Source of the DNA: AP-15 sp963799085 | GTDB lineage: Bacteria > Pseudomonadota > Alphaproteobacteria > ATCC43930 > CGMCC-115725 | Reading direction: 5' to 3' | Length of the DNA: 64,000 bases | NCBI GenBank assembly: GCA_963799085.1 | Contig: CAWCWA010000004.1 | Span: 1-64,000, forward strand | Shown here: positions 50,887 through 60,319 of the stretch, piece after piece | Position numbering within the stretch: the stretch's first letter is position 1 | Layout of the letters: each line of letters begins with the position of its first letter | Notes under the pieces: model-generated | The model's input: the letters and a program-made list of their open reading frames with translations, nothing else | The model's database searches: none | Told to the model about the DNA's origin: nothing | Made by a program: the position numbers and the translations under genes

Positions 50887-52147
50887 TCAGCCGCGCCGCA
50901 TGACCATCGACGAGGCGGTCGCCGGGTTGGCCCAGCCGAGATTGGCGCTGACCTCGACATTCCTTGACCTGGCGGCAGCCGCCCTCGCGGTAATCGTAGG
51001 TATGCTGGCGCTTGCCGTCGGCGCCGACCGGGCAGGAATCGTCGGCGTCGTGGCGCAGCTGCCGGGTGTTCTCGATCACCATGTTCATGCCGTGGGTGTA
51101 GCCCTCGCAGAGATGGCCGCCGCTGGTGTTGTTGGGCCGCCTGCCGCCGAGCTGGATCGTGCCGCTCGACACGTATTGGCCGCCCTCGCCCTTCTTGCAG
51201 AAGCCGTAATCCTCGAGCTGCAGCATCGTCGTGAAGGTGAAGGCGTCGTAGGAGCCGGTGACGTCGACGTCCTCCGGCCCGACCCCGGCATTGGGCCACA
51301 GGATCTGGCGCGCGTAATAGCCGGCGACGGTCGAGATCGGCCCGTGCTGGTAATGCATGTCGAGCCGCGGCTTGTTGCAGCGCCCGACGACGCCGCGGAT
51401 CAGCACCAGCGGCTGCTTCATGTCGCGGGCGCGCTCGGCCGAGGTCACGATGATCGCGGTCGCATTGTCGGTCTCGACGCAGCAATCGAGCAGATGCAGC
51501 GGCTTGCAGATGAAGCGGCTGGAAAGCACGTCCTCGACCGTGAAGCGCTTCTTGTAATAGGCCTTGGGATTGTTCGAGGCGTGGTGGCTGTGCGCCACCT
51601 TGACCATCGCCACCTGCTCGGGCTTGGTGCCGTAATCGTACATGTGGCGCATGAAGGTGGGCGCGAAGCTCTGCCCGGCGCTCTGCCAGCCATAGGCGCG
51701 GTTGTGCAGCATGTCGCCGCCGACCGGGGCCGCCGAACGCGCGCCGGTGCCGCCGATCCGCACCTGCGAATAGCCGTTCATCGAGCGGAAGATCGCCACC
51801 GTCTTGCAGCAGCCGGCCTCGATCAGCCCGATCGCGATGCCGATCAGTGCCTCGGTCGACGAGCCGCCGCCGACCACATCCATGTAGAAATTGAGCCGGA
51901 TTCCGAGGTCGCCGGCGATGAAGGTTGCCGAGGTCGAGTCGCCGCCCGAATAGTCGAGCATGCCGTCGACGTCGGACGGCTTGAGCCCGGCGTCGAGGAT
52001 CGCGTTCCGGACCGCCCAGGTGCCGAGCGCCCGCGTCGTCCTGCCCGAGCCGCGGGTATAGGTCGTCTCCCCCACTCCGACGATCGCATATTTGTCGCGC
52101 AGGTATTTCGGCGTCGTGGCGTCGACCTCTTGTCGTGGCAATGGCAT
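50887..52147 (-). CDS. Thiolase-fold enzyme of the Ltp2/SCP-x type, lacking the thiolase nucleophile (frameshifted near the 3' end)
   Basis: About 420 residues from ATG at 52147. Thiolase fold: YAIVGVGETTYTRGSGRTT and ALIGIAIGLIEAG. The position of the nucleophilic Cys is GGGSS (93-97), so it is not a classical thiolase. Like Ltp2-type aldolases it keeps tyrosine motifs SYDAFTF and CEGYTHGMN and the segment QLEDYGFCKKGEGGQ. Near 50,965 a frame change leads to the ending NPATASSMVMRRG. With its DUF35 partner it is predicted to catalyse retro-aldol C-C cleavage of a 3-hydroxyacyl-CoA side chain. It follows the amidohydrolase by 13 bases. Confidence 0.82.
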
Positions 52148-52160
52148 TCGTCTTCTCCTA

Positions 52161-53205
52161 TCAGATGCTCAGCCGATACGCCTTGGCGGCGGCAGCGCTG
52201 AAGAGTGCGGTCTTTTCGGCGGCGGAGCAGCCCGAGGTGATGCGCTTGAACGCGTTCCACATGACGGGGTAGCTGCACATCCCCTTGTCGACCGGGAAGT
52301 TGCTTTCGAAAATAGAGCGCTGCGGGGCCAAACGCCTCGATGCAGGTCTCGACATAGGGGCGCCAAGCCTTTTCCAGCTCCTCGGAGGAGGGCGGCATGT
52401 CGTTCTCGAAAAAGGTGAACCCCGATAGTTTCATGCCAAGCCCGCCGAGTTTGACATAGGTGTTGGGCGAGGCGGCGGCGACCTCGCCGATAGACTTCTT
52501 CCACGCGGCGAATGCCTCCTCGCGTTTGCCGGCGTAGGGGCCGATCGCGAGCGGACCGCCCACATGGTTCAGGACAATTGTCGCCTGCGGAAAGGCGCGC
52601 GCCAGATCGGTCACGTCGTCGAGCTGGGTCTGGAACAGCCAGGCATCGAAACTGAGGCCGAGCGAGGCGAGACCGGCGAAGCCCTCGCGGAAATTCTTGT
52701 CGCGGTAGAGCCCCTGCGGCGCGCCGGAGCAATAAATCTGCAGGCTCGGATCATCGTGCCAGGTGGCGCCGTTGCGGATGCCCTTGAAGCGGCCGCCCGA
52801 GATCGTCACGTGCTGTTCGAGGATGCCCTTGGCGCGACTGCCGATGCTGAGATCGACGTTGCCGATGATGCCGTCGATGCATTTCGTCTTGCCGTATTTG
52901 CCGCTGGCGCTCATCGCCGCGATGCCATTGACGAATTCGGTCTCGCCCAGCGACTTCAGCTCCTGCGGGGCGTCGGCGCGATACATCTCGCGGCATTCCT
53001 CAAAGCAGGTCGCGACGACATTGTGGCCGCTACCGACATCGTCGAGCAGGTCCTCGAACAGATAGCGGTTGCCCGGCCGGTCCCACATGTGATGGTGCGG
53101 GTCGACGATCGGCAGATCGGGCTCGATGACCGCTTCGCGGCGCTTGGCGAGCCAGTCCGGGCGGACCGGCGCGTGGCGGCCGGGCGGGATCTGCGATTGC
53201 GGCAT
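52161..53205 (-). CDS. Amidohydrolase 2-type TIM-barrel hydrolase/decarboxylase (frameshifted)
   Basis: About 347 residues from ATG at 53205. Metal motif IVDPHHHMWD, then NGIAAMSASGKYG, DAWLFQTQLDDV, VLNHVGGPLA and YVKLGGLGMKLSG. A frame change near 52,330 gives the conserved end SIFESNFPVDKG. Amidohydrolase-2 proteins hydrolyse lactones or decarboxylate aromatic acids. First gene of the operon with the Ltp2-like aldolase and DUF35 protein, suggesting breakdown of a cyclic or aromatic side-chain acid. Confidence 0.84.
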
Positions 53206-53484
53206 GGGTTCTCCTCCCGAGATTGCTGTTCGCTTGGCCAACTCTGCCTCGCAGCCGCGCCCGACGCCACGGGTTTGTCCCGGCCTCGCCCGATTTTCGT
53301 CGGGGGCAGGTTTGCCTGTCCCGAGCGCGAGCGACTTATGATCGAGGATCGCTAGGCCGCGTTGTCAATTATTGGAAGCCTACACGTAAAGCGATTTGAC
53401 GGTTAGGTATAGATCGTAAAAGAGTCTGCCTCGGCTGGGAATTGTCTGATTAATGTACGGTCGGCTTTGGCAAAAGGCTGACCG
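53206..53484. other. Intergenic region before the IS remnant, no gene recognised
   Basis: An AT-rich patch at about 53,360-53,460 (TTGTCAATTATTGG and TCTGATTAATGTACGG) precedes the transposase remnant and may include part of the insertion element's end. No coding frame is supported. Confidence 0.5.
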
Positions 53485-53654
53485 ATGAACCGATATGCAC
53501 TTCGCGACGACCAATGGGAGCGGATCAAGGGAATTCCGGCGCGGTAGCGGTAGAGCACCGCCTCGACAAAGCGCCGTTTGTCGCGGGCGGTAACGCCGAC
53601 ATGGCCGATCCGCCTCGGCAGCCGGTCCCATCTGGCTCAATTAACGACACGCCC
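53485..53654. mobile_element. IS5-family transposase remnant, folded back on itself
   Basis: On the plus strand ATG 53485 opens MNRYALRDDQWERIKG, the typical start of an IS5-group transposase, which ends after about 15 codons. Directly adjoining on the minus strand (about 53,640 to 53,531) is HVGVTARDKRRFVEAVLYRY RAGIP, the next conserved section of the same transposase, in the opposite direction. The two pieces meet at the palindrome GGAATTCC (53530-53537). The outer end, GGGCGTGTCGTTAATTG read from 53,654 leftward, may be the terminal repeat. Not functional. Confidence 0.65.
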
Positions 53655-53658
53655 TAGT

Positions 53659-54210
53659 CTAGCGCAACGGCTCTGTCGCGTCGCGGACATCGCCGCCCAT
53701 CAGGTAGATCAGGTGCAGGATCGCGGCGCGCTGCTGGCGATAGGGGACGGTGCTCGCAGTGATGCTGTTCGAGATCCAGTGGTCGTCGAGCATGTTCGGA
53801 TAGCCGATCTTATGCGCGCATTGCGGCGCCGCGAGTCGGCACCGCAGACGCACCGCATTGACGTAGCTGACGCCATTCTGCAACGCGTCCACATTGCCGA
53901 CCGCCAGCGGGCTGATGCACCAGTAATTTTCAGGATTGACCAGCGCCGACTGGCTGATGTTGACCGGGCCCTGAAAGCACATCTCGCCGTCGGCCGACAC
54001 GAAGAAGGCGCCGTCGGCCCAGGTATAGTGGATGCCGTCATCGATAAATTTGATGGTTTCGAGATAGCCCGGTTGCCCGGGCGGAGGCGCACGGCGGGCA
54101 AACGCCGGCGAATTGATCGGCGGCGGCATTTCCGGCACGCATGCCGCCAGCGCCAACATGACTGCCAGCACGCTTATGGCCGATCGATTGATCGCCCGCC
54201 GCCTGATCAT
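53659..54210 (-). CDS. Putative lipoprotein
   Basis: 183 residues from ATG at 54210. The signal peptide ends in a lipobox (AVMLALAACVPEM), so it should be lipid-anchored in the envelope. The mature part contains YTWADGAFFVSADGEMCF and four further cysteines (MCFQG, YWCISP, RLRCRL, PQCAHK). No domain is named. It ends five bases from the IS remnant, so the remnant probably inserted beside it. Divergent from the M20 gene; an AT-rich promoter region lies at 54,270-54,300. Confidence 0.7.
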   Translation of the reverse strand: MIRRRAINRSAISVLAVMLALAACVPEMPPPINSPAFARRAPPPGQPGYLETIKFIDDGIHYTWADGAFFVSADGEMCFQGPVNISQSALVNPENYWCISPLAVGNVDALQNGVSYVNAVRLRCRLAAPQCAHKIGYPNMLDDHWISNSITASTVPYRQQRAAILHLIYLMGGDVRDATEPLR

Positions 54211-54330
54211 CGCACACGCCCCCAACTTCCCGTCGAAATACGACCTGACGAGATTGCGTCCGCAATTCCCTTCTTTAGAATAAAATTTTTCACGATAGTA
54301 GCAGCCCGCAGCGATTGGAGACCGAGGGCG

Positions 54331-55506
54331 ATGCCGGTCATTCCCGAAATCCTCGAACGACAAGACGAATTGACGGCGATTCGCCGCGACATCCACGCCC
54401 ATCCCGAGTTGGCCTTCGCCGAGGAGCGCACCGCCGAACTCGTCGCGGCGAAGCTCGTCGAATATGGCTGCGAGGTCCATCGCGGGCTGGCGGGGACCGG
54501 CGTCGTCGGCACCATCCGGCGCGGCAACCGGTCGGGAGCAGTGGGCATGCGCGCCGATATGGACGCGCTGCCGATCCGCGAACTGAACGACTTCGGCCAC
54601 CGCTCGACCGTCGACGGTAAGATGCATGCCTGCGGCCATGACGGCCATACGACGATGCTGCTGGGTGCCGCGCGCTATCTGGCGGAAACGCGTAATTTCG
54701 AGGGGACGGTGCACCTGATCTTCCAGCCGGCCGAAGAAGGGGGCGGCGGCGGCCGGGTCATGGTCGAACAGGGGCTCTTTGAGAAATTTCCCTGCGACGC
54801 GGTCTTCGCGCTGCATAACAAGCCCGGCATTCCGGTTGGCCAGATCGCCGCGCGGCCGGGACCGCTGCTCGCCGCCTCCGACCGCTGGGACATCCGGATC
54901 ACCGGCCACGGCACGCATGCGGCACATCTGCATCTCGGCACCGACCCGTTTGTGATCGGGGCGCAGATCGTGCTCGCCTTGCAGACGATCGCCAGCCGCG
55001 ACCTCGATCCGCTCGAATCGGCCGTGGTCAGCGTCGGCTTCATGCGCGGCGGCTCGGCCTACAATGCGATCCCGGACGATCTGCATATCGGCGGCACGGC
55101 TCGCAGCTTCCGTCCCGAGGTTCGCGATCTGATCGAGCGGCGGCTGGGCGAGATCGCGCAAGGGATCGCGGCGATGCACGGCGCCCGCGCCGCGGTCGAT
55201 TACCGGCGCAACTACCCGCCGACGATCAACCATCGGGTCGAGACCGAATTCGCGGCAGAGGTCGCGGCCGAGATTTGTGGCGTCGATGGCGTTATCCGTG
55301 ACATAGCGCCATCCATGGGCGGCGAGGATTTCTCGTTCATGCTGAACGCCTGCCCGGGGGCGATGCTGTGGCTCGGCAATGGCCCCGGTGAAGGCGGCTG
55401 CTTTCTGCATAACGCGAAGTATGACTTCAACGACGCCGCGATCCCGTATGGTGCGAGCTTCTTCGCCAGGCTGGCCGAGCGCTTTCTTGAAATGCGCGAG
55501 CGCTGA
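54331..55506 (+). CDS. M20 family amidohydrolase, second copy
   Basis: 391 residues from ATG at 54331. HAHPELAFAEERTAEL, RADMDALPIREL, HACGHDGHTTMLLGAA, FQPAEEGGGG, GHGTHAAHLH and GGEDFSFMLNACPG match the hippurate/IAA-amino acid hydrolase group. It is strongly similar to the 45.0 kb copy, including the C-terminal YDFNDAA-PxGASFFARL ending, so the two are paralogs. It hydrolyses an N-acyl amino acid-type amide. Confidence 0.92.
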   Translation: MPVIPEILERQDELTAIRRDIHAHPELAFAEERTAELVAAKLVEYGCEVHRGLAGTGVVGTIRRGNRSGAVGMRADMDALPIRELNDFGHRSTVDGKMHACGHDGHTTMLLGAARYLAETRNFEGTVHLIFQPAEEGGGGGRVMVEQGLFEKFPCDAVFALHNKPGIPVGQIAARPGPLLAASDRWDIRITGHGTHAAHLHLGTDPFVIGAQIVLALQTIASRDLDPLESAVVSVGFMRGGSAYNAIPDDLHIGGTARSFRPEVRDLIERRLGEIAQGIAAMHGARAAVDYRRNYPPTINHRVETEFAAEVAAEICGVDGVIRDIAPSMGGEDFSFMLNACPGAMLWLGNGPGEGGCFLHNAKYDFNDAAIPYGASFFARLAERFLEMRER

Positions 55507-55520
55507 ACCGGGCCGCGATC

Positions 55521-56379
55521 TCAGCCGGCCCCAAGGTCGAGAAGGCGGCGGGCGAGCGTCAGGTGCGGCTTGTCGATCATCTTGCCGTCGAGCGCGATGG
55601 TCCCGGCATCGGGATTGGCGGCGAACAGGTCGACGACCCGGCGCGCCCAGGCGCGTTCCTCGTCGCTGACCGCGAAGGCCTCGTTGATTGTCGCGATCTG
55701 CGCCGGGTGAATCGCCATCTTGGCGGTGAAACCAGACCGGCGGGCGGCGGCGCATTCCGCGGCAAGACCGGTGGCATCCTTGAAATCGGTGTAGATCGTG
55801 TCGATCGGCGTGACATTGGCGGCCGCCGCCGCCAGTAGGCAGAGCGAACGTGCGAGCCGATAGACGTCATCATAGACGCCGTCGGCGCGGCGGTTGCCGC
55901 CGCCGATGCAGGCAGCCGAGATCCTCCGCCCCCCAGGTGATGCCTTCGAGCCGCGGCGACACGCCGGCGTAATTGCCGAGCGCGAACATCGCCGTCGGCG
56001 TCTCGGTCGCGATCGCGACGACCTGGATCTTGCCGGGCAGTAACGCCGCAGCCGCCTCGAAGGCGCTCAGGTAATGGTCAAGCGTGCGTAAATCCTCGGG
56101 CAGGCATTTCGGCAACAGGATGCCGTCGGGCGCTCCCGGCACGGTCGCGGCGAGATCGTCGAGGGCAAGGCCGCTTGCCAAGGGGTTGATCCGAACATAG
56201 CGGCGAAAAGCGGCCGAGCCGGTCTCCTCGATAAAGGTGCGTGCTTGGCTGCGCGCCAACGGCCGATTGGCCGGGGCGACCGAATCCTCGAGATCGAGGA
56301 TCAGCGCGTCGGCGCCCGATTCCGGCGCGCGCAGCAGCTTGCGCTCGCTGTCGGCCGGGACGAACAGGAACGAGCGCAT
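55521..56379 (-). CDS. HpcH/HpaI-CitE family lyase (citrate lyase beta/malyl-CoA lyase-like), frameshifted
   Basis: About 286 residues from ATG at 56379 (MRSFLFVPADSERKLLRAPE). CitE features: LILDLEDSVAP with the metal acids, RYVRINPL, ILLPKCLPEDL, IATETPTAMF and ITWGAEDLG. A frame change near 55,917 is followed by the C-terminal FTAKMAIHPAQIATINEAF. It cleaves or forms a malyl-, citramalyl- or methylmalyl-CoA bond. The MaoC hydratase gene ends one base before its start, the same pairing as lyase plus mesaconyl-CoA hydratase. Confidence 0.88.
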
Positions 56380-56380
56380 G

Positions 56381-56839
56381 TCAGCCCTCCGCCGGGCGGC
56401 ACTTCATCAGCCCGGCGCGGCGGCAGATCGCCACCGTCTCGCCGCGCTGGTTGATGCCCTGATGCTCGAATTCGACGATGCCGGCGTCGGCGCGGGACTG
56501 GCTCTTACGCTTGGCGCGCACGATCGTGCGGGCGCGCAGCGTGTCGCCGTGAAAGACAGGCTTCGGAAACCGCACATCGGTCATGCCGAGATTGGCGATC
56601 GTCGTACCGAGCGTGGTTTCGCCGACGCTGATCCCGATGACGAGGCCGAGCGTGAAGATGCTGTTGACGAGGCGCTGGCCGAACTCGGTGCTCTTGGCGA
56701 ATTCGGCGTCGAGGTGCAGCGGCTGCGGGTTCATCGTCAAGGTGCTGAACAACACGTTGTCCATCTCGGTGACGGTGCGGCTCATGGCGTGCTCGAACAC
56801 CTGGCCTTCAACGAATTCCTCGAAATACAACCCGGCCAT
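56381..56839 (-). CDS. MaoC-like hydratase (mesaconyl-CoA hydratase-like)
   Basis: 152 residues from ATG at 56839 (MAGLYFEEFVEGQVFEHAMS). Hot-dog fold with TEMDNVLFSTLTMNPQPLH, where Asp and His of the hydratase site sit, then FGQRLVNSIFTLGLVIGISV. It precedes the CitE-like lyase in the same transcript with a single base between stop and start. In the ethylmalonyl-CoA and itaconate routes such pairs handle mesaconyl- or citramalyl-CoA; this is an inference from pairing. Confidence 0.87.
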   Translation of the reverse strand: MAGLYFEEFVEGQVFEHAMSRTVTEMDNVLFSTLTMNPQPLHLDAEFAKSTEFGQRLVNSIFTLGLVIGISVGETTLGTTIANLGMTDVRFPKPVFHGDTLRARTIVRAKRKSQSRADAGIVEFEHQGINQRGETVAICRRAGLMKCRPAEG

Positions 56840-57012
56840 CGGCTCTCCTCCGGTTGTGCGCGCCGCGGCAATTGGCGGTAAAGCGGCCGGAATCCGCTCG
56901 ACCGCAGTCACGGAACACCCTAGCATGCGCGTGGTGCCGGGAAAGGTCTATCGGCTGGCGTCGATCCGGCGCGCGCCGGATCATGCGAGCGGGGTGGGAA
57001 GAACGGTTGGGA

Positions 57013-57627
57013 ATGGAGATCAACCAGCTCATTGCTGAGAACGGCGCCTACTTCTACCTGATCGCGTTCCTCTGGACCTTTCTCGAGGGCGAGACGGTGG
57101 TCCTGTTTGCCGGCTTTGCTGCGGCGCAGGGTCTGCTCGACCCGATGCTGTTGCTGGTGGCGGCATGGCTCGGCAGCTTCAGCGGCGACCAAACCTATTT
57201 CTGGATCGGCCGTCAGTTCGGGCCGCGGCTGTTGGACCGCTTCCCGCGCTGGCGCCACGGCGTCGACGTCGCGTTGCACTGGCTGGAGCGGTACAATACC
57301 GGGTTCATCCTGACGTTTCGCTTCATCTACGGTGTACGCAACCTGTCCTCCTTCGCGATGGGGGTCAGCGCCGTCCGATGGAAACGCTTCCTGTCGCTGA
57401 ATTTTCTCGCCGCCGGGCTGTGGGCCGGTAGTTTCACCGCGGTCGGCTATTTCCTGGGGCACGCGTGCCGCGCAGTACTGGGCAATATTGCGCAATCCTT
57501 CAGCCTGGCGATGCTGGGCGTGTTCTGCATTTTCGCCTTTGCCATATGGTTCGTACATCGGCTGCAGCGTCGCCGGCAGCAGCTTCGAGTGCCGCCGGGC
57601 GCCAAGATCGCCGCGCCCCCGCCCTGA
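57013..57627 (+). CDS. DedA family membrane protein
   Basis: 204 residues from ATG at 57013. The DedA signature is present: FLEGETVVLFAGFAAAQG, GSFSGDQTYFWIGRQFG and FRFIYGVRNLSSFAMG (the F-x-R-x-x-P/G-type re-entrant motif), with about five membrane segments. DedA proteins act as lipid flippases or in proton-gradient upkeep. Monocistronic; it converges on the SAM hydrolase gene. Confidence 0.9.
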   Translation: MEINQLIAENGAYFYLIAFLWTFLEGETVVLFAGFAAAQGLLDPMLLLVAAWLGSFSGDQTYFWIGRQFGPRLLDRFPRWRHGVDVALHWLERYNTGFILTFRFIYGVRNLSSFAMGVSAVRWKRFLSLNFLAAGLWAGSFTAVGYFLGHACRAVLGNIAQSFSLAMLGVFCIFAFAIWFVHRLQRRRQQLRVPPGAKIAAPPP

Positions 57628-57642
57628 ACCGGTCGGTCGCGG

Positions 57643-58371
57643 TCAGCCCTGCACCGCGATTGCGGTCCCAACAGCGAGCTCGAGAAGGGCGTCAGCCCGG
57701 CCCTGGTTAACCGCGATTTCGACAAGCCCGTTCGAATTCTCGTACCAGAATGCGGTCCCCGCCGGGACGTCGGAGAAGGTCGATGCCCGCGCCAGCGCGC
57801 GCCTGCCGACCTGGAGCCGCGCAGCCGGCGCGAGTCCGGTGGCGCGCAGCCCGGTTACCGCATTGCCGTAGCGATCGAGATAGACGATTTCGCTCAGATC
57901 GTCGGACCAATCGGTCCGCCGCCCGGGTTCCGCCGAGCGCGCCATGGCGTTGGGCAATTCACCGGCGGCAAGCCGGGCGGCGACCGGGGCAAACAAGTCA
58001 CGGCCGTGAAAGCTCGCGGAAATCGCCACCGGCCGCCACAGGACTTCCCAGCTACGGGCCCGGGCGGCGCGGCGCAGAACGAGTTCGAAGAGGCCATTGT
58101 CGGGACCTACGTAAAAGCGGTCGTCGGCTTCTACGATCAGCGCGGCGCGGTTGCTGCCGACGCCGGGATCGACCACCGCGAGCAGAACCGTTCCAGCGGG
58201 AAACCAGACGGCGTAAGCGGCCAGCAGGTAGGCGGCGGGCTTGGGCTTCCCGGCCGGCGCATCGGCGAACAGGTCTATCACCGGAACTGCCGGGACAGCC
58301 CGCTGTAGAACCGCCTTCATCTGCCCAGTATAGGGACCCTCAAGCCCGAAATCGGTGAACAGGACGATCAT
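57643..58371 (-). CDS. SAM hydrolase / SAM hydroxide adenosyltransferase (DUF62)
   Basis: 242 residues from ATG at 58371 (MIVLFTDFGLEGPYTGQMKA). The fluorinase-like superfamily motifs FTDFG, VVDPGVGS, the PDNGLF loop and SFHGRDLFAPVAARL are intact. DUF62 proteins split SAM to adenosine and methionine using water. The C-terminal beta domain includes FSDVPAGTAFWYENSNGLVEI. Single gene. Confidence 0.9.
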   Translation of the reverse strand: MIVLFTDFGLEGPYTGQMKAVLQRAVPAVPVIDLFADAPAGKPKPAAYLLAAYAVWFPAGTVLLAVVDPGVGSNRAALIVEADDRFYVGPDNGLFELVLRRAARARSWEVLWRPVAISASFHGRDLFAPVAARLAAGELPNAMARSAEPGRRTDWSDDLSEIVYLDRYGNAVTGLRATGLAPAARLQVGRRALARASTFSDVPAGTAFWYENSNGLVEIAVNQGRADALLELAVGTAIAVQG

Positions 58372-58663
58372 CCCTGACGCGAGCCCCACCCAACTCGAAA
58401 GCCATCGCGCAAAGAAACGCGCCGCAATTCGAACAAGATCCTATGTCGACGGCCGCACTGGTCTCGCCGTCGCCCCAACGATTGTGCATGCGGGCGGTGG
58501 ACGTCAATCAAAGGTTGGATTTGTGCAGTGACACACGCCTCATAAACAGAACTCTATTCTTGAGGGCGATGACGGGCAACGGGTTTGCACCGATGGTTTC
58601 TCTTGATTGGCGGCGACGCACGGGTATGATGGCGGCGTCGCAAAGGTCATTCGGGGGAATGCG

Positions 58664-59119
58664 ATGAAGATGATCGCGCTGGCCGCGGCAATGTTGGCCG
58701 CCGCGTCGCTGCCTGCTGTTGCCGCCGACCATAATTGCTATTCGTCATCCGATATGGAAGCCGAACAGGCGATCAAGTTTTCGACCCATCTGATGGTGAT
58801 CAGTTCCGCCTGCCGGGATACGGTCTACGGCGAGTTTCGCAATCGCAACAAGGACGCGATCCTGCGCTACCAGAAGGCGATGATAGACCATTTCCGGCGC
58901 ACCGGCGCACGCAACGCGCAGAGCGCGTACGATCGTTGGACGACGACCCTTGCCAACGAGATCTCACTCAAGCAGGGCATGATTCCGACCGCGCAAGTTT
59001 GCCAGAACTCGGTTGAGATGCTGAAGATGGCGAGTACGCTCGACGCCAAGGGGCTGCACGACTACGCCCTCGCACAAGCGACAAGTCCGGGCAATACCAG
59101 CCCCAAATGCGGCCGCTGA
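58664..59119 (+). CDS. Secreted protein of unknown function
   Basis: 151 residues from ATG at 58664 with the signal peptide MKMIALAAAMLAAASLPAVA. The mature part is mostly helical with cysteines at NCYSS, SACRDT, QVCQNS and PKCGR (two likely disulfides). The pattern YQKAMIDHFRRTGARNAQSA resembles small helical periplasmic proteins common in alphaproteobacteria, but I cannot name a family. The 292 bases upstream hold no convincing gene. Confidence 0.7.
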   Translation: MKMIALAAAMLAAASLPAVAADHNCYSSSDMEAEQAIKFSTHLMVISSACRDTVYGEFRNRNKDAILRYQKAMIDHFRRTGARNAQSAYDRWTTTLANEISLKQGMIPTAQVCQNSVEMLKMASTLDAKGLHDYALAQATSPGNTSPKCGR

Positions 59120-59138
59120 AGCGCGCCGGGGCTCTGCG

Positions 59139-60265
59139 TCACCGTGCTGCGGCGCGCAGCCGCAGCGTGCCGGCGAGGCCGGCCGCCGACAACAGCGCCA
59201 TCGGCAGGTAGGCATATCCGCCGAGGCGGGCGTAGAGCGTCCCCGCCGCCAGCATGACCAAACCCGACCCGAAGCCGGCTGAGACCGCCGCGTAAGCGGT
59301 CTGGGCGCCGACGGCGGCGTGCGGTGGCGCCGCACGCGTGATGAACTGCATGGCGCCCAGATGGACCGCACCGAAAGTAAGCGCGTGCAGCGGCTGCAAG
59401 GCCGCAATCGCCGGCAGCGAAGTCAGGAGCGCGGCGAGGCTCCAGCGCACAATACCGGCGCCGCCGCCGAGCGCCATCAGACCGACCGCGCCGAATCGGT
59501 TGGAGAGGCGCCGGGCATGCCAGAAGAGCGCGATCTCGGCGATGACTCCCTCTGCCCAGAGCCAGCCGATCGCTGTGTCCGAGAGGCCAAGCGAGCGCCA
59601 GTAGAGAGTGCCGAATCCGTAATAGACTTGGTGGCTTGCCTGCAGCGCCGCGGCGACCGCGACGAATAGCCAGAACCGGCGGTCGCTCAAGACGAGGCGC
59701 AGTCCGGCGCGGCGATCCGGGGAACGGGCCATAAGGCGGGGCTCCGGGATCTTGCAGCAAGTGAGAAAAACCAGCGCCGAGGCCGCCATCACCAGCAGCA
59801 ACACGGTCTCGCCCGATTCTATTCCGAGCATGATACCGGCCCCAAGCGAGCCGGCGATGAAGCCGATCGAACCCCAGACCCGGACCCGCCCGTAATCGAC
59901 GCCGCCGCCGCGGCCAAAGTCAGCGCGTCGCCGAGCGGCATCAGCGCCGACTGCGCCGCCATCGCCAGAACGCTCAGCCCGAGGAGCGGCCAGAAGGCCG
60001 TCGCCGACCATAGTGCAGCGTAGCCGCAGACGGCGATTCCGGCGAGCGCAATCATGACCGCCCGACGCCGCTCGAGGCGGTCCGCGAGCGCACCGAGCAG
60101 TGGCGTGGCGACAACTTTGACCCAGATCACCGTGGCGAACAGCGTCGCGATATCTTCGGGGGTAAAGCCGCGGCCGGCGAGCCACACGGGCCAGAACGGC
60201 GTCTGCACCCCGACCACCAGAAAGATCGCCGCGTAAAAGGCCGAAAGCCGAACTGCCGGGGGCAA
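59139..60265 (-). CDS. MFS permease of the HcaT-like (MFS_1_like) group, frameshifted
   Basis: About 376 residues. Start uncertain: TTG at 60265 fits FYAAIFLVVGVQTPFWP and avoids running into the divergent TerC gene; the frame is open to 60352. The first half has GALADRLERRRAVMIAL. After a change near 59,910 comes VRVWGSIGFIAGSLGAG, a hallmark of the HcaT/nucleoside permease-like group, then YYGFGTLYWRSLGLSD. It likely imports an aromatic acid or similar metabolite. Twelve membrane spans can be accounted for. Confidence 0.83.
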
Positions 60266-60319
60266 AAGGGCGCGCCGGTGTAGCGATGGGCCCTCGACCC
60301 CGGGGATGCCAGTGCCTAT

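Noticed and set aside
58443..58667. 74-codon frame before the secreted protein gene
   Set aside because: No signal, motif or ribosome-binding site; it overlaps the real start region of the following gene.
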